Of a stretch of 5,321 nt of DNA, positions 1 through 4,366 are shown piece by piece. The position numbers and the translations under genes were made by a program. Within the stretch, counting starts at the first letter, position 1. Each line of letters starts with the position of its first letter. This DNA comes from an uncultured Plesiomonas sp. (GTDB lineage Bacteria > Pseudomonadota > Gammaproteobacteria > Enterobacterales > CAMTGL01), in the NCBI GenBank assembly GCA_947071955.1, contig CAMTGL010000144.1:1-5321 (forward strand), read 5' to 3'. Below the pieces are notes generated by a model. That model ran no database searches. It worked only from the letters and a program-made list of their open reading frames with translations, and was not told where the DNA came from.

Positions 1-2
1 TG

Positions 3-1127
3 GAACTCGAGCCGGAAAAAGAGCCAGAACCTGTCTCTGAGCTGGCTTCTGAATCTGCTTCTGAACCACAGCCGCAGACTGTGGTCGAAGAGAGCGCAGA
101 GGTTGCCGAAGTTATTGATACTGCTGATTCTGTTATCGCTGAAACTGCAGATGAAGAACATCTTAATGACGATGACATTCAGCCGGAAGTACAAGATCGC
201 CCGACAAAAGAGGGCTTCTTTGCTCGCTTAAAACGCAGCCTTCTGAAAACCAAACAGAATATCGGTACCGGATTTTTCAGCCTATTTCGTGGCAAAAAAA
301 TTGATGATGAGCTGTTTGAAGAGCTGGAAGAGCAACTGCTGATTGCCGATGTGGGGGTTAACACCACCAGTAAAATCATCGATAAGCTGACCCAGCATGC
401 CAGCCGTAAACAGCTACGTGATGCAGAGGCGCTGTACGGTCTTCTGAAAGAGGAGATGGCCGAGATCCTCGCACCGGTTGAAGCGCCGCTCAATGTTGAG
501 GGCCAAAGCCCGTATGTCATTTTGATGGTTGGTGTGAACGGTGTGGGTAAAACCACCACCATCGGTAAACTGGCTCGCCAGTTCCAAGCTGAAGGCAAAA
601 GCGTGATGCTCGCTGCCGGTGATACCTTCCGTGCTGCCGCCGTAGAGCAGCTACAGGTTTGGGGTCAGCGCAACAAGATCCCAGTGATTGCCCAGCATAC
701 CGGTGCAGATTCTGCCTCGGTGATTTATGACGCTATTCAGGCTGCCAAAGCCCGCAAAGTGGACGTACTGATTGCCGACACCGCAGGGCGTTTGCAAAAC
801 AAGAGCCACCTGATGGAAGAGCTGAAAAAAATCGTACGGGTCATGAAAAAGATTGATGAAAATGCCCCGCACGAAATTATGCTGACACTCGATGCCGGTA
901 CCGGCCAGAACGCCATCAGTCAGGCCAAACTGTTTCAAGAAGCGGTCGGGTTAACCGGTATTACACTGACTAAACTCGACGGTACAGCCAAAGGCGGCGT
1001 GATCTTTGCCATCGCTGATCAGTTTAGCATTCCGATTCGTTATATCGGTGTTGGAGAGGGCATTGATGATTTGCGCCCGTTCCACGCCAAAGACTTTATT
1101 GAGGCACTTTTTGCCCGTGAGGAGTAA
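3..1127 (+). CDS. ftsY: Signal recognition particle receptor FtsY (5' end missing)
   Basis: FtsY is the SRP receptor GTPase: it docks SRP-ribosome complexes at the inner membrane and hands them to SecYEG/YidC. The frame is open from base 3, so the gene starts upstream of the window; the GTG at 81 lies inside the acidic A domain and is not the start. About 374 residues are visible. First comes a Glu/Pro/Ser/Ala-rich acidic stretch, then the N domain from GFFARLKRSLLKTK (near 213), then the GTPase G domain. G-domain motifs: P-loop GVNGVGKTT at 531-557, DTFRAAA at 621-641, DTAGR at 777-791 and TKLDG from 969. The C-terminus (LRPFHAKDFIEALFAREE) is intact. The protein matches E. coli FtsY closely from the N domain on; one visible difference is IGVGEG where E. 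coli has IGVGER. It is the first gene of ftsYEX, with 3 bases between its stop and the ftsE start. Confidence 0.98.
   Translation, partial: ELEPEKEPEPVSELASESASEPQPQTVVEESAEVAEVIDTADSVIAETADEEHLNDDDIQPEVQDRPTKEGFFARLKRSLLKTKQNIGTGFFSLFRGKKIDDELFEELEEQLLIADVGVNTTSKIIDKLTQHASRKQLRDAEALYGLLKEEMAEILAPVEAPLNVEGQSPYVILMVGVNGVGKTTTIGKLARQFQAEGKSVMLAAGDTFRAAAVEQLQVWGQRNKIPVIAQHTGADSASVIYDAIQAAKARKVDVLIADTAGRLQNKSHLMEELKKIVRVMKKIDENAPHEIMLTLDAGTGQNAISQAKLFQEAVGLTGITLTKLDGTAKGGVIFAIADQFSIPIRYIGVGEGIDDLRPFHAKDFIEALFAREE
1119..1124 (+). promoter_or_regulatory. ftsE ribosome binding site
   Basis: GAGGAG ends directly at the ftsY stop codon (1125-1127) and lies 6 bases before the ftsE ATG. The site sits inside the last ftsY codons, so ftsE translation is likely coupled to termination on ftsY. 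Confidence 0.8.
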
Positions 1128-1130
1128 AAA

Positions 1131-1808
1131 ATGATCCGTTTCCAGCAGGTCAGCAAAGCCTATCTGGGCGGCCGTCAGGCATTGCAGGGGGTCTCTTTTC
1201 ACCTGCATGCCGGCGAAATGGCCTTTCTAACCGGCCACTCAGGGGCGGGGAAAAGTACGTTATTAAAGCTGATCTGCGGGATTGAGCGGCCAAGTGATGG
1301 CCAGATCTGGTTTGACGGGCACGACATATCACGGTTGAAAACCCGTGAAGTGCCGTTTTTGCGTCGCCATATCGGGATGATCTTTCAAGATCACCGCTTA
1401 TTGATGGATCGCACCGTGTACGAAAACGTGGCGTTGCCGCTGGTGATCACCGGCAACACTGCCGATGATATTAAGCGCCGCGTCAGCGCGGCACTGGATA
1501 AAGTCGGGCTGCTGGACAAAGCGCGCTGTCTGCCCGTTCAGCTTTCTGGTGGCGAGCAGCAGCGGGTAGGCATTGCCCGTGCGGTGGTAAACAAGCCGGC
1601 ACTGCTGCTGGCCGATGAACCAACCGGTAATCTTGATGATGCGCTGTCGGGCAGCATTTTACGCTTGTTTGAAGAGTTTAACCGTGTGGGTGTCACCGTA
1701 TTGATGGCCACACACGATACTCAACTGATCGCCAGCAAGTCATATCCGGTGCTAACCCTTGAGCAGGGGCGGATTAGTGCACACAGAAAGGAGTCTGACC
1801 GTGGCTAA
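1131..1808 (+). CDS. ftsE: Cell division ATP-binding protein FtsE
   Basis: FtsE is the cytoplasmic ATPase of the FtsEX complex. It is an ABC-type ATPase that does not act as a transporter; it drives FtsX to activate septal peptidoglycan hydrolases through EnvC-type activators and helps assemble the divisome. At 225 residues it is close to the roughly 222 of E. coli. All nucleotide-binding elements are intact: Walker A GHSGAGKST at 35-43 (Lys41), Q-loop Gln86 in IFQDHRLL, signature LSGGEQQR at 138-145, Walker B LLLADEP at 158-164 (Asp162, Glu163), D-loop NLD at 167-169, and switch His195. The start is fixed by the Shine-Dalgarno sequence 6 bases upstream and by the family N-terminus MIRFQQVSKAY. 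The 3' end overlaps the ftsX start by 8 bases, which fits translational coupling of the two subunits. Confidence 0.98.
   Translation: MIRFQQVSKAYLGGRQALQGVSFHLHAGEMAFLTGHSGAGKSTLLKLICGIERPSDGQIWFDGHDISRLKTREVPFLRRHIGMIFQDHRLLMDRTVYENVALPLVITGNTADDIKRRVSAALDKVGLLDKARCLPVQLSGGEQQRVGIARAVVNKPALLLADEPTGNLDDALSGSILRLFEEFNRVGVTVLMATHDTQLIASKSYPVLTLEQGRISAHRKESDRG
1787..1793 (+). promoter_or_regulatory. ftsX ribosome binding site (decides a GTG start)
   Basis: AAAGGAG stands 7 bases before the GTG at 1801, inside the ftsE coding sequence. It supports GTG 1801 over the upstream in-frame TTG at 1759, which has no comparable site and would add 14 residues overlapping ftsE more deeply. Confidence 0.8.
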
Positions 1809-2772
1809 AGGCGCAAGTAAAAAGAGCCGTCCGGAGAAAATGCGTGCGACCCGTGCACGCGGCGGATTACGCGAGCAGTGGCGGCATGCATGGCACAACT
1901 GCCTGCAAGATATTTTGCTACAACCGGTTGCCACATTGCTGACCGTGATCGTCATCGCTATCGCGCTGACCTTACCCGGAGTGTGCTATCTCGGCTGGAA
2001 GAACGCCTCATTAGCGGCTGACCAGTGGTATCCAGAGCCGGAAATCACCGTGTACTTGCAAAAATCGCTGACTGACCCGCAGGCACAGGCGTTGGCCGAC
2101 TCAATTCGCGCTATTCCCGGTGCCAGTAAGTTGACCTACCTGTCGCGGAGTGACAGCTTAAACGAATTCCGCCAATGGTCAGGGTTTAGTGATGCACTTG
2201 ATATGCTAAACGATAACCCGCTGCCGGCAGTGATCATTGTTCGCCCGCAAGGGGAGTTCTCACACGGTACAGCACTGGCCGGTTTGCGCGATGTACTGGC
2301 TGCGGAAAAAGGGGTCAGTGAGGCCAAACTGGATAACACGTGGCTCGACCGACTGACCGCCTTGACCGAACTGGTGGCACAGGCTGCACTGATTCTGGCA
2401 ACCCTGATGCTGTGTGCGGTATTCCTTATTATCGGTAACAGCGTGCGGCTGAATATCTTTAACCGCCGTGACAGCATTGAGGTGATGAAGCTGATTGGTG
2501 CAACAGATGGCTTTATCCTGCGCCCGTTTTTGTATGGCGGTGCGCTGCTGGGGCTGTCAGGTGGCCTGCTGGCATGGCTGCTGAATGCCGTTATTGCATG
2601 GCGATTGCAAATTCAGGTTAATTCGGTAATGCAGGTGTTTGGCACACAATTTACCCTGCATGGGTTTGGGATGGATGAGGTGCTAATTATGCTGATTGTT
2701 TCCACTATGATTGGCTGGAGTGCTGCATGGCTGGCAACGGCGCGCCATCTGCGTGATTTTTTGCCCCATTAA
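1801..2772 (+). CDS. ftsX: Cell division membrane protein FtsX
   Basis: FtsX is the membrane partner of FtsE. It has four transmembrane segments and passes ATP-driven changes to periplasmic hydrolase activators during septation. From GTG 1801 it has 323 residues. The N-terminal cytoplasmic tail is basic (many Lys/Arg in residues 3-24). TM1 is about 43-64 and a large periplasmic domain spans about 67-190, including ITVYLQKSL and NPLPAVIIV. TM2 is about 192-212, followed by the conserved cytoplasmic loop RRDSIEVMKLIGATDGF (222-238); TM3 is about 240-266 and TM4 about 292-314. It is some 30 residues shorter than E. coli FtsX (352), all of it missing from the N-terminal tail before TM1. It overlaps ftsE by 8 bases and ends the ftsYEX operon; the next gene, rpoH, is 575 bases away. 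Confidence 0.97.
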   Translation: MAKGASKKSRPEKMRATRARGGLREQWRHAWHNCLQDILLQPVATLLTVIVIAIALTLPGVCYLGWKNASLAADQWYPEPEITVYLQKSLTDPQAQALADSIRAIPGASKLTYLSRSDSLNEFRQWSGFSDALDMLNDNPLPAVIIVRPQGEFSHGTALAGLRDVLAAEKGVSEAKLDNTWLDRLTALTELVAQAALILATLMLCAVFLIIGNSVRLNIFNRRDSIEVMKLIGATDGFILRPFLYGGALLGLSGGLLAWLLNAVIAWRLQIQVNSVMQVFGTQFTLHGFGMDEVLIMLIVSTMIGWSAAWLATARHLRDFLPH

Positions 2773-2810
2773 TTTGCCCTAAGATCTATTTAATTACACG
2801 CTCTGCTTTA

Positions 2811-2819
2811 TGATATTAT
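2811..2819 (+). promoter_or_regulatory. Possible extended -10 promoter element
   Basis: TGA followed by TATTAT (5 of 6 to TATAAT) forms an extended -10 just upstream of the 2821-2855 hairpin. An overlapping TATGAT at 2809-2814 is also 5 of 6. No convincing -35 is seen at 16-18 bases. A start near 2826 would fall inside the hairpin's left arm, weakening the idea that the RNA carries the full hairpin. Confidence 0.25.
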
Positions 2820-2820
2820 T

Positions 2821-2855
2821 TGCATCTGTTCCATTGTATTAATGGAGCAGATGCA
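2821..2855 (+). repeat. Near-perfect 15-bp hairpin after ftsX
   Basis: The left arm at 2821-2835 (TGCATCTGTTCCATT) pairs with the right arm at 2841-2855 (AATGGAGCAGATGCA) around a 5-base loop (GTATT). The only imperfection is one T-G wobble. Two further pairs, a wobble and an A-T, can extend the stem outward. It begins 48 bases after the ftsX stop. No T-run follows on the plus strand and none is present for the minus strand, so it is not a standard Rho-independent terminator. It could protect the ftsYEX mRNA 3' end, be part of a Rho-dependent terminator, be an operator, or form the 5' leader of the small ORF that follows. Confidence 0.8.
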
Positions 2856-2873
2856 GAGTGTCTGAGGGATATA

Positions 2874-2990
2874 ATGAGAGTGCGCGGTGGTAGCGATACA
2901 CGCTTTATTATTCATGATGACTGGCTCTGTTTTCCTCTCTGGCATTATTTCGCCAATCTGTTTGGTTTATATTCCCTGTATATAGATTAA
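2874..2990 (+). CDS. Possible 38-residue small protein, aromatic-rich
   Basis: ATG at 2874 is preceded by GAGGG (2864-2868) with 5-base spacing, a good Shine-Dalgarno arrangement. The frame stays open for 38 codons to TAA at 2988-2990. The N-terminus is basic and polar (MRVRGGSDTR). Residues 17-37 are hydrophobic and aromatic, with Trp17, Phe20, Trp23, Tyr25, Phe26, Phe30, Tyr33 and Tyr36, which suggests a membrane-associated segment. I recognise no family. It lies between a hairpin ending 18 bases before the ATG and another starting 3 bases after the stop. Caution: the ATG overlaps a perfect TATAAT (2870-2875), and an ORF this short can arise by chance in AT-rich DNA. Alternatives are a leader peptide or no gene at all. 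Confidence 0.25.
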   Translation: MRVRGGSDTRFIIHDDWLCFPLWHYFANLFGLYSLYID

Positions 2991-2992
2991 GT

Positions 2993-3043
2993 TAACGATG
3001 ATTTCCGCTGATTGAGTACACAGATCAGATAAATCGTTATTTT
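2993..3043 (+). terminator. Interrupted hairpin with T-rich end (weak terminator candidate)
   Basis: Nested inverted repeats: TAAC (2993-2996) pairs with GTTA (3036-3039), GATTT (3000-3004) with AAATC (3031-3035), and CTGAT (3008-3012) with ATCAG (3024-3028) around an 11-base loop. A 3-base bulge and a 3x2 internal loop interrupt the stem. The right arm runs into TTTT (3040-3043). It starts 3 bases after the small-ORF stop. The stem is AT-rich and interrupted, so termination would be weak at best; a second T-rich tract lies at 3057-3067. Confidence 0.3.
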
Positions 3044-3051
3044 CTGCGATA

Positions 3052-3081
3052 GTGACTCTTTTTATTTCATATAAATAAAAT
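3052..3081 (+). promoter_or_regulatory. Possible sigma-70 promoter
   Basis: GTGACT (3052-3057, 4 of 6 to TTGACA) is followed after 18 bases by TAAAAT (3076-3081, 5 of 6 to TATAAT) in a strongly AT-rich stretch. A competing TATAAA lies at 3070-3075. Transcription would reach rpoH with a leader of about 260 bases. Such matches are common in AT-rich DNA, so this is weak evidence. Confidence 0.2.
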
Positions 3082-3145
3082 ATCAATGCCCCATAAACCC
3101 GATATACATTAAGACATGGTGTGCATTTGTGTGTGCGCTTGTCAC

Positions 3146-3174
3146 TGAACTATTGCACGCGATGATAGTCAATA
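3146..3174 (+). promoter_or_regulatory. Sigma-E-type promoter for rpoH
   Basis: TGAACTA (3146-3152), a 15-base spacer, then GTCAATA (3168-3174) fit the sigma-E (RpoE) pattern of GGAACTT-like -35, fixed spacing and GTC/TCNNA-like -10. The rpoH P3 promoter of E. coli, as I recall it, has TGAACTT, 15 bases, then GTCTGATAAA; here the -10 region reads GTCAATAAA. Transcription would start near 3180, giving a leader of about 165 bases. This would let envelope stress raise RpoH levels, as in E. coli. The position and the match to a known rpoH promoter type make it the best-supported promoter in the window. Confidence 0.6.
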
Positions 3175-3180
3175 AAGTGG

Positions 3181-3198
3181 TATCGTATTGATATCGTA
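3181..3198 (+). repeat. Direct repeat of TATCGTA, one helical turn apart
   Basis: TATCGTA occurs at 3181-3187 and again at 3192-3198, an 11-base period, just downstream of the expected sigma-E start. Repeats on the same DNA face suit a dimeric or cooperatively binding regulator. No known operator is recognised. Confidence 0.4.
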
Positions 3199-3203
3199 CT
3201 CTT

Positions 3204-3243
3204 TACCTGATTTTGTGCGGTATCACCCAGACATACCTGATAC
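3204..3243 (+). repeat. Repeats overlapping the proximal rpoH promoter
   Basis: TACCTGAT is directly repeated at 3204-3211 and 3234-3241, 30 bases apart. An inverted repeat GTATCA (3220-3225), 12 bases, TGATAC (3238-3243) lies across the second copy. The right half-site coincides with the extended -10 at 3238-3246, so a protein bound here would block or modulate that promoter. I recognise no regulator for it. Confidence 0.4.
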
Positions 3244-3246
3244 AAT
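3238..3246 (+). promoter_or_regulatory. Extended -10 promoter proximal to rpoH
   Basis: TGA then TACAAT (5 of 6 to TATAAT) forms an extended -10. No good -35 is seen at 16-18 bases (CGGTAT at 17), as is common for extended -10 promoters. The start would lie near 3252, giving a leader of about 95 bases that contains the 3259-3285 hairpin. It is a candidate housekeeping promoter for rpoH. Confidence 0.4.
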
Positions 3247-3258
3247 TGGTTAATATTC

Positions 3259-3285
3259 GCCCTTTTCCCCTGAGGGAAATTGGGC
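3259..3285 (+). repeat. Strong leader hairpin upstream of rpoH
   Basis: GCCC (3259-3262) pairs with GGGC (3282-3285), and TTTCCC (3264-3269) pairs with GGGAAA (3274-3279). The loop is CTGA and a small 1x2 internal loop of T residues separates the two stems. A second, smaller hairpin, GGCTA-GAT-TAGCC (3283-3295), shares bases 3283-3285, so the full forms of the two exclude each other. No T-run follows directly. It lies 62 bases before the rpoH ATG and would be in the leader of transcripts from either proximal promoter. Confidence 0.6.
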
Positions 3286-3289
3286 TAGA

Positions 3290-3298
3290 TTAGCCACA
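3290..3298 (+). promoter_or_regulatory. DnaA-box-like site
   Basis: TTAGCCACA differs from the DnaA box TTATCCACA at one position. From memory, DnaA boxes occur in the E. coli rpoH promoter region, which gives the match some context. A nine-base match with one error is weak alone. Confidence 0.2.
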
Positions 3299-3337
3299 GT
3301 TTTGTTACTCCTGTTTTTTCGATATACGACCAAAACG

Positions 3338-3343
3338 TGAGGA
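3338..3343 (+). promoter_or_regulatory. rpoH ribosome binding site
   Basis: TGAGGA lies 4 bases before the ATG at 3348, and GAGGATTT just before the ATG resembles the E. coli rpoH start region as I recall it. This fixes the start and gives a protein N-terminus in register with E. coli RpoH. Confidence 0.7.
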
Positions 3344-3347
3344 TTTA

Positions 3348-4211
3348 ATGACGCAACAAGATATGCAATCTATGACTTTTTTAGTGCCGCAAGGCAGTCT
3401 GGAAAGTTATATCCGTAATGCTAATGCTTTCCCGATGCTAACGGCAGAGGAAGAGAAAGAGCTGGCCGAGCGGTTGCATTATCAGGGTGATATTCATGCA
3501 GCTAAGCGGCTGATTTTGTCACATCTGCGCTTTGTGATTCATGTTGCGCGTAATTATGCCGGATACGGTTTACCGCAGGCCGATTTGATCCAAGAGGGTA
3601 ACATTGGTCTGATGAAAGCGGTGCGCCGTTTTAATCCGGAAGTGGGTGTGCGCTTGGTTTCGTTTGCCGTGCACTGGATCAAAGCGGAAATTCACGAATA
3701 CGTGCTGCGTAACTGGCGGATCGTGAAAGTGGCTACCACCAAAGCTCAGCGTAAGTTGTTCTTTAATTTGCGCAAAACTAAACAGCGGTTGGGTTGGTTC
3801 AACCTTGATGAAGTGGATATGGTAGCCAAAGAGCTGGGTGTCAGTGCGGAAGATGTCCGTGAAATGGAATCTCGCATGTCGGCGCAGGATATGGCGTTTG
3901 ATTTAGGGCCGGAAGATGAAGCGCGCGAAACACCGCAAGCTCCGGTGCTGTTTTTAGAAGATAAATCATCTGATTTTGCTAACGGCATTGAAGAGGATAA
4001 CTGGGAATCTCATGCTGCAGATCAGCTGTCAGATGCCATGAATATGCTTGATGAGCGCAGCCAGCACATTGTACGTGCTCGCTGGCTTGATGAACCGAAA
4101 GCGACCTTGCAAGAGCTGGCTGATCACTATCAGGTTTCAGCCGAGCGTATCCGCCAGTTAGAAAAAAATGCGCTGAAAAAGCTCAAAGGGGCGATTGAGG
4201 TTGAAGCATAA
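3348..4211 (+). CDS. rpoH: Heat-shock sigma factor RpoH (sigma-32)
   Basis: RpoH directs RNA polymerase to heat-shock promoters (chaperones, Lon, Clp and FtsH proteases). It has 287 residues against 284 in E. coli. Region 1.2 is followed by region 2.1 with AAKRLILSHL; Ala52, Lys53 and Ile56 match E. coli Ala50, Lys51 and Ile54, positions tied to chaperone and FtsH control, while Leu47 is replaced by Ile49. The region 2.2-2.4 block ADLIQEGNIGLMKAVRRF and the Trp-containing promoter-melting part are intact. The RpoH box QRKLFFNLR is at 134-142. Region 4 begins near Leu234, with a helix-turn-helix at about 253-279 (TLQELADHYQVSAERIRQLE). Its upstream region carries candidate sigma-E and extended -10 promoters and a leader hairpin. 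E. coli rpoH mRNA is a thermosensor; a matching fold is plausible here but not shown. Confidence 0.98.
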   Translation: MTQQDMQSMTFLVPQGSLESYIRNANAFPMLTAEEEKELAERLHYQGDIHAAKRLILSHLRFVIHVARNYAGYGLPQADLIQEGNIGLMKAVRRFNPEVGVRLVSFAVHWIKAEIHEYVLRNWRIVKVATTKAQRKLFFNLRKTKQRLGWFNLDEVDMVAKELGVSAEDVREMESRMSAQDMAFDLGPEDEARETPQAPVLFLEDKSSDFANGIEEDNWESHAADQLSDAMNMLDERSQHIVRARWLDEPKATLQELADHYQVSAERIRQLEKNALKKLKGAIEVEA

Positions 4212-4215
4212 CCTC

Positions 4216-4263
4216 GGTTAAAACGTTACCGGAGTTAAAGGGGAGAACCGCTAAGGTTTAACC
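4216..4263 (+). repeat. 7-bp inverted repeat after rpoH
   Basis: GGTTAAA (4216-4222) and TTTAACC (4257-4263) are perfect inverted copies separated by 34 bases, directly after the rpoH stop. A smaller AACC-GCTAA-GGTT hairpin (4246-4258) competes with the right arm. No T-run follows, so I do not call a terminator. It may assist folding of the rpoH mRNA 3' end. Confidence 0.3.
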
Positions 4264-4267
4264 CACA

Positions 4268-4348
4268 TACACACAGGCGCACGCAGCATGGCTGCATTTA
4301 GCATGTATCACAAATCATGCATCATAAATATTGGTGCGCCTGCGTGTA
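4268..4348. repeat. 81-base branched palindrome between convergent rpoH and glpG
   Basis: The outer stem pairs 4268-4282 with 4334-4348: 15 positions with one A-C mismatch at 4273/4343, including the GC-rich core CAGGCGCAC. Inside are a tight hairpin GCAGC-ATG-GCTGC (4283-4295), directly abutting the outer stem, and a second hairpin: GCATG (4301-4305) with CATGC (4316-4320), extended by ATTTA (4296-4300) with TAAAT (4325-4329) across a 4-base bulge. Almost the whole element can pair, giving a three-way junction. No T-run follows on either strand. Possible roles are factor-dependent bidirectional termination, mRNA 3'-end protection for both genes, or a dispersed palindromic repeat. Confidence 0.65.
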
Positions 4349-4366
4349 CATTATCGGTATAACAGA

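Larger units (their letters stand above)
2773..3347 (+). other. Long AT-rich ftsX-rpoH intergenic region
   Basis: No protein longer than 60 residues fits this 575-base gap on either strand, and it is visibly richer in A/T than its flanks. It holds, in order: a possible extended -10 (2811-2819), a 15-bp hairpin (2821-2855), a 38-codon ORF (2874-2990), an interrupted hairpin with a T-rich end (2993-3043), an AT-rich stretch with a possible sigma-70 promoter (3052-3081), a TG-rich tract (3118-3138), a sigma-E-like promoter (3146-3174), repeats (3181-3243), an extended -10 (3238-3246), a leader hairpin (3259-3285) and the rpoH Shine-Dalgarno sequence. From memory the E. coli gap is roughly half this length, so the hairpin/small-ORF block may be an addition. 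Confidence 0.75.

Noticed and set aside
81..83. GTG as the ftsY start
   Set aside because: The frame is open upstream to the window edge and encodes the same acidic Glu/Pro/Ser-rich A domain, so this is an internal codon.
179..598. 139-codon ORF on the minus strand within ftsY
   Set aside because: It is a shadow of a strongly conserved gene; its Ser-rich composition comes from the complement of Glu/Lys/Leu codons.
1759..1761. TTG as the ftsX start
   Set aside because: It has no good ribosome binding site; GTG 1801 has AAAGGAG 7 bases upstream and gives a family-like basic N-terminus.
2136..2477. 113-codon ORF on the minus strand within ftsX
   Set aside because: It lies wholly opposite the conserved FtsX frame and resembles no family I recognise.
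3130..3146. CRP site (TGTGT ... TCACT) upstream of rpoH
   Set aside because: The half-sites are 7 bases apart rather than 6 and each has a mismatch, so the match is not credible despite CRP control of rpoH in E. coli.
3115..3147. Ten-codon Cys-rich ORF (MVCICVCACH)
   Set aside because: It arises from the TG-rich low-complexity tract at 3118-3138, has no Shine-Dalgarno sequence and is too short.
3302..3328. TTGTTA/TATACG promoter just before rpoH
   Set aside because: Spacing is only 15 bases and the start would leave a leader of about a dozen bases, overlapping the ribosome binding site.
3307..3343. Shine-Dalgarno sequestration by TCCT (3309-3312) pairing with AGGA (3340-3343)
   Set aside because: Only four base pairs form and neither side can be extended, too weak to call a thermometer.
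4256..4348. Integron attC site (GTTTAAC next to a long imperfect palindrome)
   Set aside because: A GTTTAAC box is present on the left, but no matching GTTRRRY core site follows the right arm, and no cassette or integrase is visible.
4288..4362. 24-codon ORF inside the palindrome after rpoH
   Set aside because: It has no ribosome binding site and its bases are explained by the inverted repeats.
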